Below are positions 34,504 through 43,910 of a stretch of 48,345 nucleotides of DNA, in pieces. The stretch comes from Eubacterium sp. Its GTDB lineage: Bacteria; Bacillota; Clostridia; Lachnospirales; Lachnospiraceae. Location of the stretch: NCBI GenBank assembly GCA_016292095.1, contig JAEFAB010000007.1, positions 105,240 through 153,584 on the forward strand. Direction: 5' to 3'. The position numbers and the translations under genes were made by a program. Position 1 is the first letter of the stretch. Each line of letters opens with the position of its first letter. The notes under the pieces were generated by a model, which made no database searches, was not told the DNA's origin, and was given only the letters and a program-made list of their open reading frames with translations.

Positions 34504-35706
34504 ATGGATAGTAAGTATTTATTATTAATCTACTTAACAGTAGGCTTGTTTTTGTGCCTGATTGCCGGAAAAATTGTAAAGCAGTTTAAATTACCAAATG
34601 TTACCGGGTATATTTTGATGGGATTATTGGCAGGAATTGTTTTTGGAACGCATCGAATCGAAGGCCTTTTCGGCGAAGATGTAGCTGCGGAAATGGTTAG
34701 TAAATTTGATTTGGTGAAGGACCTTGCCACCGGATTTATTGCATTTTCCATCGGCTCGGAATTTGAATTTAAGTATATTAAGAAGCTGGGCAAAGCACCG
34801 ATTGTCATTGCCTGTCTGGAATCCTTTGGTGCGGTAGTATTTGTTGCATTGGCAATGTTCTTAGTCACCGGAGATGTTCAGTTATCTTTGGTTATGGGTG
34901 CCATTGCTGCGGCAACAGACCCGGCAGCTACAATTCTGGTGGCACGCCAGTATAAAGCAAAAGGACCGGTGACCCAGACATTGATTCCTGTTGTTGCTAT
35001 CGATGATGCTACAGCTTTAATGATGTATGGAATTTGTGTGGCATTAGCAAAGGCATTAACCGGAGCATTTTCTGTGATGACCTTGCTGGAACCGGTAAAA
35101 GAAATCTTTGGCTCTTTAGCATTCGGAATTCTTTTGGGTATTGTTTTTTCCATTTTAATTAAATATTATACGGGTCGCGGAAATCGCTTGGCAATTACCA
35201 TTGCGATGGTTTCTTTATGTGTCAGTGTTTCCCACATTCATATGTTGGATTTTTCTCCATTGCTTGCCTGCATGGCAATGAGTGTAACCGTAGTGAATAC
35301 TTCTCACTATTGGGAACCGGTATTTGAACAGATGGATCGTATGACTCCGCCAATCTTTATGTTGTTCTTCTTTGTGACAGGAGCCGGAATGGACATTACA
35401 ATTTTGCCAACAATTGGAATTATCGGAGTAGTTTACATAATATTCAGAGTAATAGGAAAACTTTTGGGAGCTTTTTTAGGAGGAAAGTTATCGAATGCTC
35501 ATCCGAATGTACAGAAATATCTGGGAATCGGATTGATTCCTCAGGCGGGTGTTGCCATTGGTCTGGCAATGATGTGTGGCAGCGTGGTGCCAAATTATGC
35601 ACGCCAGATTACTGCCGTGGTAGTTTGCGGAACGATTATTTATGAATTGTTGGGACCAATTTTGACGAAGATGACTTTGGTAAAGATTGGAGAAATCAAA
35701 GGATAA
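34504..35706 (+). CDS. cation:proton antiporter (CPA/KefB-type membrane domain)
   Basis: 400 residues with about twelve membrane helices and the antiporter signature AAATDPAATILVARQ around the conserved Asp pair in helix 5 (about 135-150). IGSEFEFKYIKKLG and GAGMDI match the Na+/H+ exchanger fold. It lacks the C-terminal RCK/TrkA regulatory domain found in KefB, which fits regulation in trans by the PII-like protein encoded immediately before it. Ion specificity cannot be read. Confidence 0.9.
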   Translation: MDSKYLLLIYLTVGLFLCLIAGKIVKQFKLPNVTGYILMGLLAGIVFGTHRIEGLFGEDVAAEMVSKFDLVKDLATGFIAFSIGSEFEFKYIKKLGKAPIVIACLESFGAVVFVALAMFLVTGDVQLSLVMGAIAAATDPAATILVARQYKAKGPVTQTLIPVVAIDDATALMMYGICVALAKALTGAFSVMTLLEPVKEIFGSLAFGILLGIVFSILIKYYTGRGNRLAITIAMVSLCVSVSHIHMLDFSPLLACMAMSVTVVNTSHYWEPVFEQMDRMTPPIFMLFFFVTGAGMDITILPTIGIIGVVYIIFRVIGKLLGAFLGGKLSNAHPNVQKYLGIGLIPQAGVAIGLAMMCGSVVPNYARQITAVVVCGTIIYELLGPILTKMTLVKIGEIKG

Positions 35707-35752
35707 AAAAGAGGCTGTTCCTCGATGCAACAAAATCCCTTTATTGGTAAAG

Positions 35753-35782
35753 CAAGTCGGTCTAAGAGGACCGGCTTGTTTT
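35753..35782 (+). terminator. intrinsic terminator of the antiporter operon
   Basis: A 10-bp stem (35753-35762 with 35769-35778, one G-T), 6-base loop, then TTTT. Confidence 0.8.
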
Positions 35783-35794
35783 ATATATCAAAAA

Positions 35795-35806
35795 GAACAA
35801 ATGTTC
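35795..35806 (+). promoter_or_regulatory. LexA (SOS) box of uvrBA
   Basis: The palindrome GAACAAATGTTC matches the Gram-positive LexA consensus GAAC-N4-GTTC exactly. It is about 40 bases upstream of an extended -10 (TGA-TAGAAT, 35836-35844) and about 80 bases before uvrB. Confidence 0.82.
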
Positions 35807-35887
35807 TGTCCACTATATACTTTTATTTTTTCTTATGATAGAATGTTTTTACATGGGAATAGTATATAGGTATGAATGGGAGTATTT

Positions 35888-37873
35888 ATGGATAAATTTG
35901 TATTACATTCGGAATTTCAGCCTACCGGAGATCAGCCGCAAGCAATTGAAAAACTTGTGGATGGGTTCAAAAAAGGGGCACAGTTTCAGACATTGCTAGG
36001 TGTGACCGGTTCCGGAAAGACTTTTACGATGGCGAATGTTATTGAAAAATTGAATAAACCGACATTGATTATTGCACACAATAAAACTTTGGCGGCACAG
36101 CTTTATGGGGAATTTAAAGAATTCTTCCCGGAGAATGCTGTGGAATATTTTGTGTCTTATTATGACTATTATCAGCCGGAGGCATATGTACCAAGTACCG
36201 ATACTTATATTGAAAAAGACTCAGCGATTAATGATGAGATAGATAAGTTGCGCCACTCTGCCACCATGGCTTTGATGGAACGAAAAGATGTCATTATTAT
36301 TTCTTCCGTATCCTGTATTTACGGATTAGGAGATCCAATTGATTATAAAAATATGGTGGTGTCTCTGCGCCCGGGAATTATTCGGGAGAGAGATGATATT
36401 ATTCGAAAACTGATTGAGATTCAGTATGACCGAAATGATATGGATTTTAAGCGAGGAACCTTCCGTGTCCGTGGAGAAAACCTGGAGATTTTTCCGGCAT
36501 CTTATACTGATAGTGCTGTTCGAGTAGAATTCTTTGATGACGAAATTGAACGAATTGCGGAAATTGATACACTGACAGGAGAGGTAAAACGTTATCTGGA
36601 ACATATTGCCATCTTTCCGAATTCTCATTATGTCATTCCACCGGAACGTATGGAAGGAGCCATTAAAGAGATTGAGAAGGAACTGGCGGAGCAGGTGGCT
36701 TACTTCAAATCGGAAGACAAACTGATTGAGGCACAGCGTATTGCTGAGCGTACTAATTTTGATATTGAAATGCTTCGGGAAACAGGATTTTGTTCCGGTA
36801 TTGAGAATTATTCCCGCATTATGGCAGGATTGGAACCGGGTGCAACGCCTCATACGTTGATTGAATACTTTGGAGATGAATTTCTAATAATCATAGATGA
36901 GTCCCATATTACATTGCCACAGGTTCGGGGAATGTACAACGGGGACCAGTCCCGAAAAGGGACGTTAGTGGATTATGGTTTTCGACTTCCTTCGGCAAAG
37001 GATAATCGTCCGCTGAAGTTTGAAGAATTTGAATCGATGATTGATCAAATGATGTTTGTATCTGCCACGCCGAGTGTTTATGAAGAAGAACATGAATTGA
37101 ACCGGGTGGAACAGATTATTCGTCCAACAGGATTGCTGGATCCGGAAATATCTGTACGTCCGGTAGAAGGACAGATTGATGATTTGATTTCCGAGATTAA
37201 CAAAGAAGTTGAGAAAAACAACAAAGTTTTGGTAACTACACTGACCAAGAGAATGGCAGAAGACTTGACAGATTATATGCGGGAAGTGGGAATCCGTGTG
37301 AAATATCTACATTCTGATATTGATACATTGGAGCGAACAGAAATTATTCGAGATATGCGTCTTGATGTATTTGACGTATTGGTAGGAATTAACCTTTTGC
37401 GAGAAGGATTGGACATTCCGGAAATTTCCCTGGTGGCAATTTTGGACGCAGACAAGGAAGGATTCCTTCGTTCGGAAACTTCTCTGATTCAGACCATTGG
37501 GCGTGCTGCCAGAAACAGTGAAGGACATGTGGTAATGTATGCGGATACCATTACGGATTCTATGCGAAATGCCATTGATGAGACGGAAAGACGTCGTGCC
37601 ATTCAGCAGAAGTATAATGAAGAACACGGTATTACACCGACGACGATTCAGAAGGCAGTTCGTGACCTGATTAGTATTTCAAAAGAAGTGGACCGCAAGA
37701 TTGTGGATATTGAAAAAGATCCGGAATCTATGGATCCAAAAGAATTGAAGAAACTGATTGAGAAGGTGCAGAAGAAAATGGATAAGGCTGCAGCAGAACT
37801 GGATTTTGAAACTGCTATTGAAATGCGTGAGAAGTTAAAGGAACTGCGTCTGCTGCAGGAAAACAACAAATAG
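35888..37873 (+). CDS. uvrB: excinuclease ABC subunit B
   Basis: 661 residues from ATG 35888; GGGAG (35878-35882) lies 5 bases upstream, and the ATG at 35876 has no ribosome site. Walker [11 protein letters not shown], the beta-hairpin [21 protein letters not shown] used for strand separation, DEXH-like IIDESH, helicase motif VSATPS, motif [10 protein letters not shown], and a C-terminal UVR domain (about 620-655) that contacts UvrC. It is the damage-verifying helicase of nucleotide excision repair, under a LexA box and upstream of uvrA. Confidence 0.97.
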   Translation: MDKFVLHSEFQPTGDQPQAIEKLVDGFKKGAQFQTLLGVTGSGKTFTMANVIEKLNKPTLIIAHNKTLAAQLYGEFKEFFPENAVEYFVSYYDYYQPEAYVPSTDTYIEKDSAINDEIDKLRHSATMALMERKDVIIISSVSCIYGLGDPIDYKNMVVSLRPGIIRERDDIIRKLIEIQYDRNDMDFKRGTFRVRGENLEIFPASYTDSAVRVEFFDDEIERIAEIDTLTGEVKRYLEHIAIFPNSHYVIPPERMEGAIKEIEKELAEQVAYFKSEDKLIEAQRIAERTNFDIEMLRETGFCSGIENYSRIMAGLEPGATPHTLIEYFGDEFLIIIDESHITLPQVRGMYNGDQSRKGTLVDYGFRLPSAKDNRPLKFEEFESMIDQMMFVSATPSVYEEEHELNRVEQIIRPTGLLDPEISVRPVEGQIDDLISEINKEVEKNNKVLVTTLTKRMAEDLTDYMREVGIRVKYLHSDIDTLERTEIIRDMRLDVFDVLVGINLLREGLDIPEISLVAILDADKEGFLRSETSLIQTIGRAARNSEGHVVMYADTITDSMRNAIDETERRRAIQQKYNEEHGITPTTIQKAVRDLISISKEVDRKIVDIEKDPESMDPKELKKLIEKVQKKMDKAAAELDFETAIEMREKLKELRLLQENNK

Positions 37874-37885
37874 AAGGATATAAGA

Positions 37886-40708
37886 ATGGATAAGAAATAT
37901 ATAAAAATTCGTGGTGCCCATGAGCACAATTTAAAGGGAATTGATATTGATATTCCAAGAGATGAATTTACCGTTGTTACCGGACTCAGTGGCTCCGGAA
38001 AGTCATCTCTGGCTTTTGATACCATTTATGCGGAAGGACAGCGCCGGTATATGGAGTCACTGTCTTCCTATGCAAGACAGTTTTTGGGACAGATGGAAAA
38101 ACCGCAGGTGGAAAGTATTGAAGGATTGCCACCGGCAATTTCCATTGACCAGAAATCAACCAACAGAAATCCCCGTTCAACGGTAGGAACCGTAACGGAA
38201 ATTTATGATTACATGCGTCTGCTCTATGCCAGAGCAGGTGTGCCACATTGTCCAAACTGTGGAAAAGAAATCAAGAAACAGACCATCGATGAAATTGTGG
38301 ATAAGGTGATGATATTACCGGAGCGAACAAAGTTTATGGTGCTTGCACCAGTGGTTCGAGGAAAAAAAGGACGCCATGAAAAGGTGTTGGAAAGTGCGAA
38401 AAAGAGTGGTTATGTTCGTGCGATTGTAGACGGAAATATGTATGAACTGTCCGAAGATATTACTTTGGAAAAGAATAACAAGCACAATATTGATATTGTA
38501 ATTGATCGATTAAGTATTCGTGAAGGCATTGAAAAACGTCTTACGGATTCTATTGAAAACGCCTTGAAACTAGGGGGCGGTCTTATGAATATTGAGGTCA
38601 TTGGCGGAGAGCGTATGACATTCAGTCAGAACTTTGCCTGTACGGATTGTGGAATCAGCATTGATGAAATTCAGCCAAGAAGTTTTTCTTTCAACAATCC
38701 TTTTGGTGCCTGCCCGGATTGCTTTGGCTTGGGATATAAAATGGAATTTGACGTGGATTTAATGATTCCGGATAAGAGTCTTAGCATTAATGAAGGTGCA
38801 ATTGTGGTGCTCGGATGGCAAAGTGCAAATAAGGAGGGAAGCTTTACCAATGCGACGTTAAAGGCATTGTGTAAGCGATTTGATTTTGACTTGGATACGC
38901 CTTTTGAAGAATATCCGGAGCCAATTCAGTACATTTTACTGTATGGAACGGATGGAGTTTCTGTGCCTGTACATTACAAAGGACAGCGAGGCGAAGGCGT
39001 GTATGACATTGTTTTTGAAGGACTAATCAAGAATGTTCAACGTCGTTATCGTGAAACCAGTGGGGAATCTACAAAGGCAGAATATGAAACATTTATGCGA
39101 TTTACTCCATGTAAGGCGTGCAATGGACAGCGATTGAAAAAAGAATCTTTGGCAGTTACTGTCGGAGACAAAAATATTTTTGAACTAACAGATTTATCGG
39201 TTGTAGATGAACTGAAATATTTGGACGAATTGAAGCTAACCAACCAACAGGAAAAAATCGGAAAAGAAATTTTAAAGGAAATTAAGGGACGTCTTAGTTT
39301 CTTAAGAGATGTAGGGTTAGACTATTTATGCCTGACTCGTGCTACCGGTACGTTGTCCGGTGGAGAGGCACAGCGAATCAGACTTGCTACACAGATTGGT
39401 TCCGGTTTGGTAGGTGTTGCTTACATTATGGATGAGCCAAGTATCGGATTGCATCAGAACGATAATGAAAAATTATTGAAGACTTTAAAGCATTTGCGTG
39501 ACTTAGGTAATACACTTGTGGTAGTTGAACATGATGAGGATACTATGCGTGCTGCAGACTATTTGGTGGACATTGGACCAAGAGCCGGTTCACATGGTGG
39601 AGAAGTAGTAGCAGCAGGTACTGCTGAAGATGTAATGAATAACCCCAACAGTATTACCGGAAAGTACCTAAAGGGTGAAATCAAAATTCCAATTCCGGAA
39701 AAACGCAGGGAACCAAAGGGATGGATTAAGGTTGTTGGTGCACAGGAAAATAACTTAAAAAACATTGACGCAGAAATTCCTTTGGGAGTATTAACATGTG
39801 TAACAGGAGTTTCCGGCTCAGGAAAGAGTTCTTTGGTTAACGAAATTCTTCACAAGAGTCTGGCAAGAAAACTGAATCGTGCGCGAATCATTCCGGGCAA
39901 GCATAAAAAGATTGAAGGTCTGGAACAGTTGGATAAGATTATTGATATTGATCAATCGCCGATTGGAAGAACTCCTCGTTCAAATCCGGCAACATACACG
40001 GGAATGTTTGATATGATTAGAGATTTATTTGCGTCGACAATGGATGCAAAGGAACGTGGTTACAAGAAAGGACGATTCAGCTTTAACGTGAAAGGTGGAC
40101 GCTGTGAGGCATGTTCCGGTGACGGAATTTTAAAAGTAGAAATGCATTTCCTTCCGGATGTTTATGTGCCATGTGAAGTGTGTGACGGAAAGCGATATAA
40201 CAGGGAAACTTTAGAAGTAAAGTATAAGGGTAAAAATATTTATGATGTTCTTGAGATGACAGTGGAAGAAGCGCTGGACTTCTTTAAGAATGTCCCAAGA
40301 ATTTACAATAAGGTCAAGACACTTTATGATGTGGGACTTGGTTATTTGAAACTGGGACAACCATCGACTACTTTATCCGGAGGTGAAGCTCAGCGAATAA
40401 AGTTGGCAACAGAGCTTAGCCGTCGTAGCACCGGAAAGACAATTTATGTACTGGATGAACCGACTACAGGACTTCATTTTGCAGACGTTCATAAATTGGT
40501 AGAAATTTTGCATCGCTTGACGGAAGAAGGAAATACTGTAGTTGTAATTGAACATAATCTGGATGTGATTAAAGTGGCGGATTATATTATCGATATGGGA
40601 CCGGACGGTGGCGACCGCGGAGGAACAGTAGTTGTTCAGGGAACACCGGAAGTGGTAGCGAAACATCCTACAAGTTATACCGGAAAGTATTTGAAAAAGT
40701 TATTGTAG
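37886..40708 (+). CDS. uvrA: excinuclease ABC subunit A
   Basis: 940 residues, full length. Two ABC ATPase modules have Walker [13 protein letters not shown] (about 31) and [12 protein letters not shown] (about 640), with signatures [12 protein letters not shown] and [12 protein letters not shown]. Zinc-binding cysteines are seen as [17 protein letters not shown] and [13 protein letters not shown]. It recognises DNA damage with UvrB. It starts 12 bases after uvrB with AGAAGGA upstream, and is thus in the same SOS-controlled operon. Confidence 0.97.
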   Translation: MDKKYIKIRGAHEHNLKGIDIDIPRDEFTVVTGLSGSGKSSLAFDTIYAEGQRRYMESLSSYARQFLGQMEKPQVESIEGLPPAISIDQKSTNRNPRSTVGTVTEIYDYMRLLYARAGVPHCPNCGKEIKKQTIDEIVDKVMILPERTKFMVLAPVVRGKKGRHEKVLESAKKSGYVRAIVDGNMYELSEDITLEKNNKHNIDIVIDRLSIREGIEKRLTDSIENALKLGGGLMNIEVIGGERMTFSQNFACTDCGISIDEIQPRSFSFNNPFGACPDCFGLGYKMEFDVDLMIPDKSLSINEGAIVVLGWQSANKEGSFTNATLKALCKRFDFDLDTPFEEYPEPIQYILLYGTDGVSVPVHYKGQRGEGVYDIVFEGLIKNVQRRYRETSGESTKAEYETFMRFTPCKACNGQRLKKESLAVTVGDKNIFELTDLSVVDELKYLDELKLTNQQEKIGKEILKEIKGRLSFLRDVGLDYLCLTRATGTLSGGEAQRIRLATQIGSGLVGVAYIMDEPSIGLHQNDNEKLLKTLKHLRDLGNTLVVVEHDEDTMRAADYLVDIGPRAGSHGGEVVAAGTAEDVMNNPNSITGKYLKGEIKIPIPEKRREPKGWIKVVGAQENNLKNIDAEIPLGVLTCVTGVSGSGKSSLVNEILHKSLARKLNRARIIPGKHKKIEGLEQLDKIIDIDQSPIGRTPRSNPATYTGMFDMIRDLFASTMDAKERGYKKGRFSFNVKGGRCEACSGDGILKVEMHFLPDVYVPCEVCDGKRYNRETLEVKYKGKNIYDVLEMTVEEALDFFKNVPRIYNKVKTLYDVGLGYLKLGQPSTTLSGGEAQRIKLATELSRRSTGKTIYVLDEPTTGLHFADVHKLVEILHRLTEEGNTVVVIEHNLDVIKVADYIIDMGPDGGDRGGTVVVQGTPEVVAKHPTSYTGKYLKKLL

Positions 40709-40751
40709 ACAACGGAGAAGAGCTTGAAATGAAGTAAAGAAAACAGTGATT

Positions 40752-40792
40752 TATAAAAATAGAACAGATTAAAAATCTGTTCTATTTTTATA
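40752..40792. terminator. bidirectional terminator of uvrBA
   Basis: A 19-bp perfect stem (40752-40770 with 40774-40792), loop AAA, with A/T-rich outer pairs that supply T-runs in both directions. Confidence 0.8.
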
Positions 40793-40938
40793 CTTTTGTA
40801 AGCATTGATAGTCTGCTAATACGCTACTGCTTTAAAGCGACAATTAGATATTTTGACTATAAAAATAGTTCAAAAAATCAATTTCATTTAATGGTTTCTA
40901 GGCAGTTTGCCGAAGATTTTTTTTCTCTAAAAAACCCC

Positions 40939-40967
40939 TTTTCAAGAGCAAAAAACAGTGCTATATT
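40939..40967 (+). promoter_or_regulatory. candidate promoter of the structured RNA
   Basis: -35 TTTTCA (40939-40944), 17-base spacer, -10 TATATT (40962-40967). It points into the folded non-coding region and would start RNA at about 40974. Confidence 0.45.
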
Positions 40968-40973
40968 CAAGGT

Positions 40974-41322
40974 ACAAAGAAGATATAAATACCTCAAATC
41001 TTCTACATGAAATTAGGTAACGAAGATACTGAATGTCAACTCAGTATGAGATTCGAAGAAGCAGAGGATGCTCGAAGGATGATTACAGCGGAACGGAGAT
41101 GGCTGTAACGGAAGTGTAGAACAGGTAAGTCGTAGAGGGAGACAAAAATCCGAATAAATATGGTAAATCGGAGTAGGAGTTATGGCAATGGTTTCCGAAA
41201 ACGAAGAGTAGTGAGAAGAGGTAGGAAGAAGGAAAGTAGACCTGTTGTTACCGAAAAGAGTAGAAGAAGGGTATTTGAGATAGAAGAGCACCGGATATGT
41301 CGATGATATATCCGGTGCTTTG
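40974..41322 (+). ncRNA. strongly structured non-coding RNA, family not recognised
   Basis: The purine-rich region between uvrA and the thioesterase gene has no credible ORF but folds through nested long-range helices. P1 is 40987-40993 with 41270-41276 (7 bp). P2 is 40999-41006 with 41260-41267 (8 bp). P3 is 41016-41021 with 41247-41252 (6 bp). P4 is 41120-41126 with 41240-41246 (7 bp) and abuts P3. Internal hairpins lie at 41026-41032/41041-41047, 41083-41089/41102-41108 and 41049-41075, plus a weak 5-bp pair at 41149-41153/41168-41172. A 12-bp hairpin (41287-41298 with 41308-41319) closes it like a terminator, with a poor T-run. It lacks the cores of RNase P RNA, tmRNA and SRP RNA. Comparison with the raiA-type RNAs of Firmicutes would be a sensible first test. 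Confidence 0.6.
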
Positions 41323-41355
41323 TCGGATAAGGGAATGTTATAGATGGAGGAAATG

Positions 41356-41829
41356 ATGGAAGGAAAAAGAGTAGGTGCATCACGAACAGAACAGGTTCAT
41401 GTAATAAAACCGGGAGATTTAAATGGAGGCGGAAGATTATTTGGTGGGGCATTGCTTCAGATGATTGATGAAACAGCAGGAATCGTGGCAAAGAGGCATT
41501 CCATGCGAAACAATGTCACCACAGCAGCCATTGATCAGTTAGTCTTTAAGGAAGGAGCCTATGAGAATGAATTATTAGTGCTCATTGGCTATGTGACATA
41601 TACCGGAAATACATCCATGGAGGTACGAATCGATACATACGTGGAAAACAATGACGGTATGCGCAGACCAATTAACCGCGCATATTTTGTGATGGTGGCA
41701 ATGGACGACAATGACCGTCCGACACCGGTGCCGAAACTCATTGTGGAAACAGAAGCCCAGAAAGCTGAGTGGAATGCGGCATTACTCCGAAAAGAGAATC
41801 GGTTGATGAGAAAAAAAGAAGGCTTTTAA
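41356..41829 (+). CDS. acyl-CoA thioesterase, hotdog fold
   Basis: 157 residues from ATG 41356, chosen because GGAGG (41346-41350) is 5 bases away; an in-frame ATG at 41344 precedes the ribosome site. Single hotdog domain with NGGGRLFGGALLQMIDETAGIVAKRHS (family helix), followed by the TTAAIDQLVF strand and TGNTSMEVRI. Similar to YciA/Acot-type acyl-CoA hydrolases; the chain-length preference is unknown. No terminator separates it clearly from guaA, whose own -10 lies in the gap. Confidence 0.85.
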   Translation: MEGKRVGASRTEQVHVIKPGDLNGGGRLFGGALLQMIDETAGIVAKRHSMRNNVTTAAIDQLVFKEGAYENELLVLIGYVTYTGNTSMEVRIDTYVENNDGMRRPINRAYFVMVAMDDNDRPTPVPKLIVETEAQKAEWNAALLRKENRLMRKKEGF

Positions 41830-41951
41830 GTAAAAGAGCCGAAAAGATGGAGAAAAGACCGGAATATTTCAGCAAAAACACTCCACCATTGATGTTGCGT
41901 CTTGGCGAAAAATGGGGTAAAATTGATACTTAGGCAATGGGCGTTTTGCCC

Positions 41952-41957
41952 TATAAT
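41952..41957 (+). promoter_or_regulatory. -10 box of guaA
   Basis: Perfect TATAAT 31 bases before the guaA ATG, with no good -35 at 17 bases (TTGATA is 23 bases upstream). The leader after it is too short to hold a purine riboswitch. Confidence 0.45.
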
Positions 41958-41987
41958 CATTTACAAAGAGAGTAAATAGGAGGAAAC

Positions 41988-43562
41988 ATGAACAGAGAGT
42001 TAGTAATTGTCATTGACTTCGGTGGACAGTATAACCAGTTGGTTGCCCGTCGTGTCAGAGAATGCAATGTATACTGTGAAATCTATTCTTATAAGACAGA
42101 TATTGAAAAGATTAAGGAAATGAATCCAAAGGGAATCATTTTAACCGGTGGACCAAACAGTTGTTATGAAGAAGGTGCACCAACTTATACAAAGGAATTG
42201 TTTGAGTTAGGAATTCCTGTATTGGGACTTTGCTATGGTGCGCAGCTCATGCAGCACATTTTAGGAGGAAAGGTAGAAAAGGCTCCTGTTCGTGAATACG
42301 GAAAAACAGAAACACACTTTGATGTAACATCAAAACTGTTTAAGGATTTAGAAGAAGACTCCGTGGTATGGATGAGTCACTTTGACTACATCTCACAGAC
42401 AGCACCGGGATTCAAGATTGTGGCAAACACAGCAGATTGTCCGGTAGCAGCAGCAGAAGATGAAGCAAAGAAATTATATGCAATTCAGTTCCATCCGGAA
42501 GTGCTTCATACCGTTCGCGGAAAAGAAATCTTAAGCAATTATGTATACAATGTCTGCGGATGCGCAGGCGACTGGAAGATGGATTCCTTTGTAGAAGAAT
42601 CTATTAAGGCAATTCGAGAAAAGGTAGGCGACGGAAAGGTATTACTGGCACTTTCCGGTGGTGTAGATTCCTCTGTGGCAGCTGGATTGTTGTCCAAGGC
42701 AATCGGAAAGCAGTTAACATGTGTATTTGTTGATCACGGACTTTTACGTAAAAACGAAGGAGACGAAGTAGAAGCAGTCTTTGGACCGCAGGGAGACTTC
42801 GACTTGAACTTCATTCGCGTCAATGCTCAGGATCGTTATTATGGAAAACTAGCCGGAGTATCTGAACCGGAAGCAAAACGTAAGATTATCGGAGAAGAAT
42901 TCATTCGTGTATTCGAAGAAGAAGCAAAGAAAATCGGTGCCGTAGACTTCCTCGCACAGGGAACAATCTATCCTGACGTGGTAGAAAGTGGTCTCGGCGG
43001 AGAATCCGCAGTCATCAAGTCTCACCACAACGTAGGAGGATTGCCTGACACAGTAGATTTCAAGGAAATCATCGAACCACTTCGTGACCTGTTCAAGGAT
43101 GAAGTGCGTAAGGCAGGATTAGAACTTGGAATTCCTAAGGAATTAGTATTCCGTCAGCCATTCCCTGGTCCAGGACTGGGAATCCGAATCATCGGAGAAG
43201 TAACTGGCGAAAAGGTGAAAATCGTGCAGGATGCAGATGCCATCTACCGTGAAGAAGTGGACAATGCAGCAGCACAGTACGAAAAGGAAAACGGCGTAGA
43301 AGCACCATGGGTGCCAAACCAGTATTTTGCAGCATTAACTAACATGCGTTCCGTAGGTGTTATGGGCGACGAGAGAACATATGACTATGCCGTAGCACTG
43401 AGAGCGGTAAGAACGATTGATTTTATGACTGCCGAAGCAGCAGAAATCCCGTTTGAAGTGTTGAATAAGGTAATGAATCGAATTATCAATGAGGTGAAAG
43501 GGGTCAACAGGGTAATGTATGACCTGACTAGTAAGCCACCTGGAACGATTGAGATGGAGTAA
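41988..43562 (+). CDS. guaA: GMP synthase (glutamine-hydrolysing)
   Basis: 524 residues. The glutamine amidotransferase domain (about 5-195) has the nucleophile Cys in GLCYGAQ and His/Glu in FHPEV. The ATP pyrophosphatase domain (about 200-395) has the P-loop LSGGVDSS, followed by the dimerisation domain ending KPPGTIEME. It converts XMP to GMP. AGGAGG precedes the ATG. The 3' end of guaA is a well-known integration site for conjugative elements, and a decayed element begins right behind it. Confidence 0.97.
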   Translation: MNRELVIVIDFGGQYNQLVARRVRECNVYCEIYSYKTDIEKIKEMNPKGIILTGGPNSCYEEGAPTYTKELFELGIPVLGLCYGAQLMQHILGGKVEKAPVREYGKTETHFDVTSKLFKDLEEDSVVWMSHFDYISQTAPGFKIVANTADCPVAAAEDEAKKLYAIQFHPEVLHTVRGKEILSNYVYNVCGCAGDWKMDSFVEESIKAIREKVGDGKVLLALSGGVDSSVAAGLLSKAIGKQLTCVFVDHGLLRKNEGDEVEAVFGPQGDFDLNFIRVNAQDRYYGKLAGVSEPEAKRKIIGEEFIRVFEEEAKKIGAVDFLAQGTIYPDVVESGLGGESAVIKSHHNVGGLPDTVDFKEIIEPLRDLFKDEVRKAGLELGIPKELVFRQPFPGPGLGIRIIGEVTGEKVKIVQDADAIYREEVDNAAAQYEKENGVEAPWVPNQYFAALTNMRSVGVMGDERTYDYAVALRAVRTIDFMTAEAAEIPFEVLNKVMNRIINEVKGVNRVMYDLTSKPPGTIEME

Positions 43563-43753
43563 TGCAAACGTTATTTCTGGTATTATAACCCCCTATAAAT
43601 AAAGGGTTTTAGCCTAATTGAATGGCTTACAGGCAACATTTAGGCAACAAAAAATCGTATATATGATATTTTAGCTCGATTAATCGAAAGATTAATCGGG
43701 CTTTTTTTGCGTGGAAAGCCCGTAAATAAAGGGATTGAGAGGGGTGATACAAC
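43547..43753 (+). other. probable attachment region of an integrative element (guaA 3' end)
   Basis: Behind guaA lie two tandem AGGCAACA motifs (43631-43638 and 43642-43649) spaced 11 bases, about one DNA turn, like integrase arm-binding sites. TAAATAAAGGG occurs twice (43596-43606 and 43723-43733). An imperfect copy of the guaA end segment (43547-43567) is seen at 43733-43753. No integrase is in the window. Confidence 0.45.
43673..43708 (+). terminator. intrinsic terminator downstream of guaA
   Basis: A 13-bp stem (43673-43685 with 43690-43702, one G-T), loop GAAA, followed by seven T. The rest of 43563-43910 has no supported gene; a frame of about 47 codons (43707-43850, TTG start) has no recognised match. 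Confidence 0.85.
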
Positions 43754-43910
43754 CTGCAAGCCACTTTTTGATGAAAATGGTGCTGGAGGCAAAAATAGAT
43801 TTGAGAAGGGTAAGTACTACTTACTCTTCAAGATGAAAAAAATAAGTTAAATTAGAACTACGATGAAAATACACCACAAAGAAAAATTAAATCGAAAGGA
43901 GATTATTGAT

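Noticed and set aside
41013-41491. Minus-strand ORFs of 92 and 103 codons across the structured RNA
   Set aside because: They have low-complexity composition, no ribosome sites and no recognisable domains. Both overlap the RNA fold, and one runs into the thioesterase gene.
41830-41987. Purine riboswitch before guaA
   Set aside because: The conserved purine-aptamer core is absent, and the likely -10 box lies only 31 bases before the start, leaving no room.
43707-43850. Small 47-codon ORF between guaA and the element ATPase
   Set aside because: TTG start inside the terminator T-run, no ribosome site, no recognised family.
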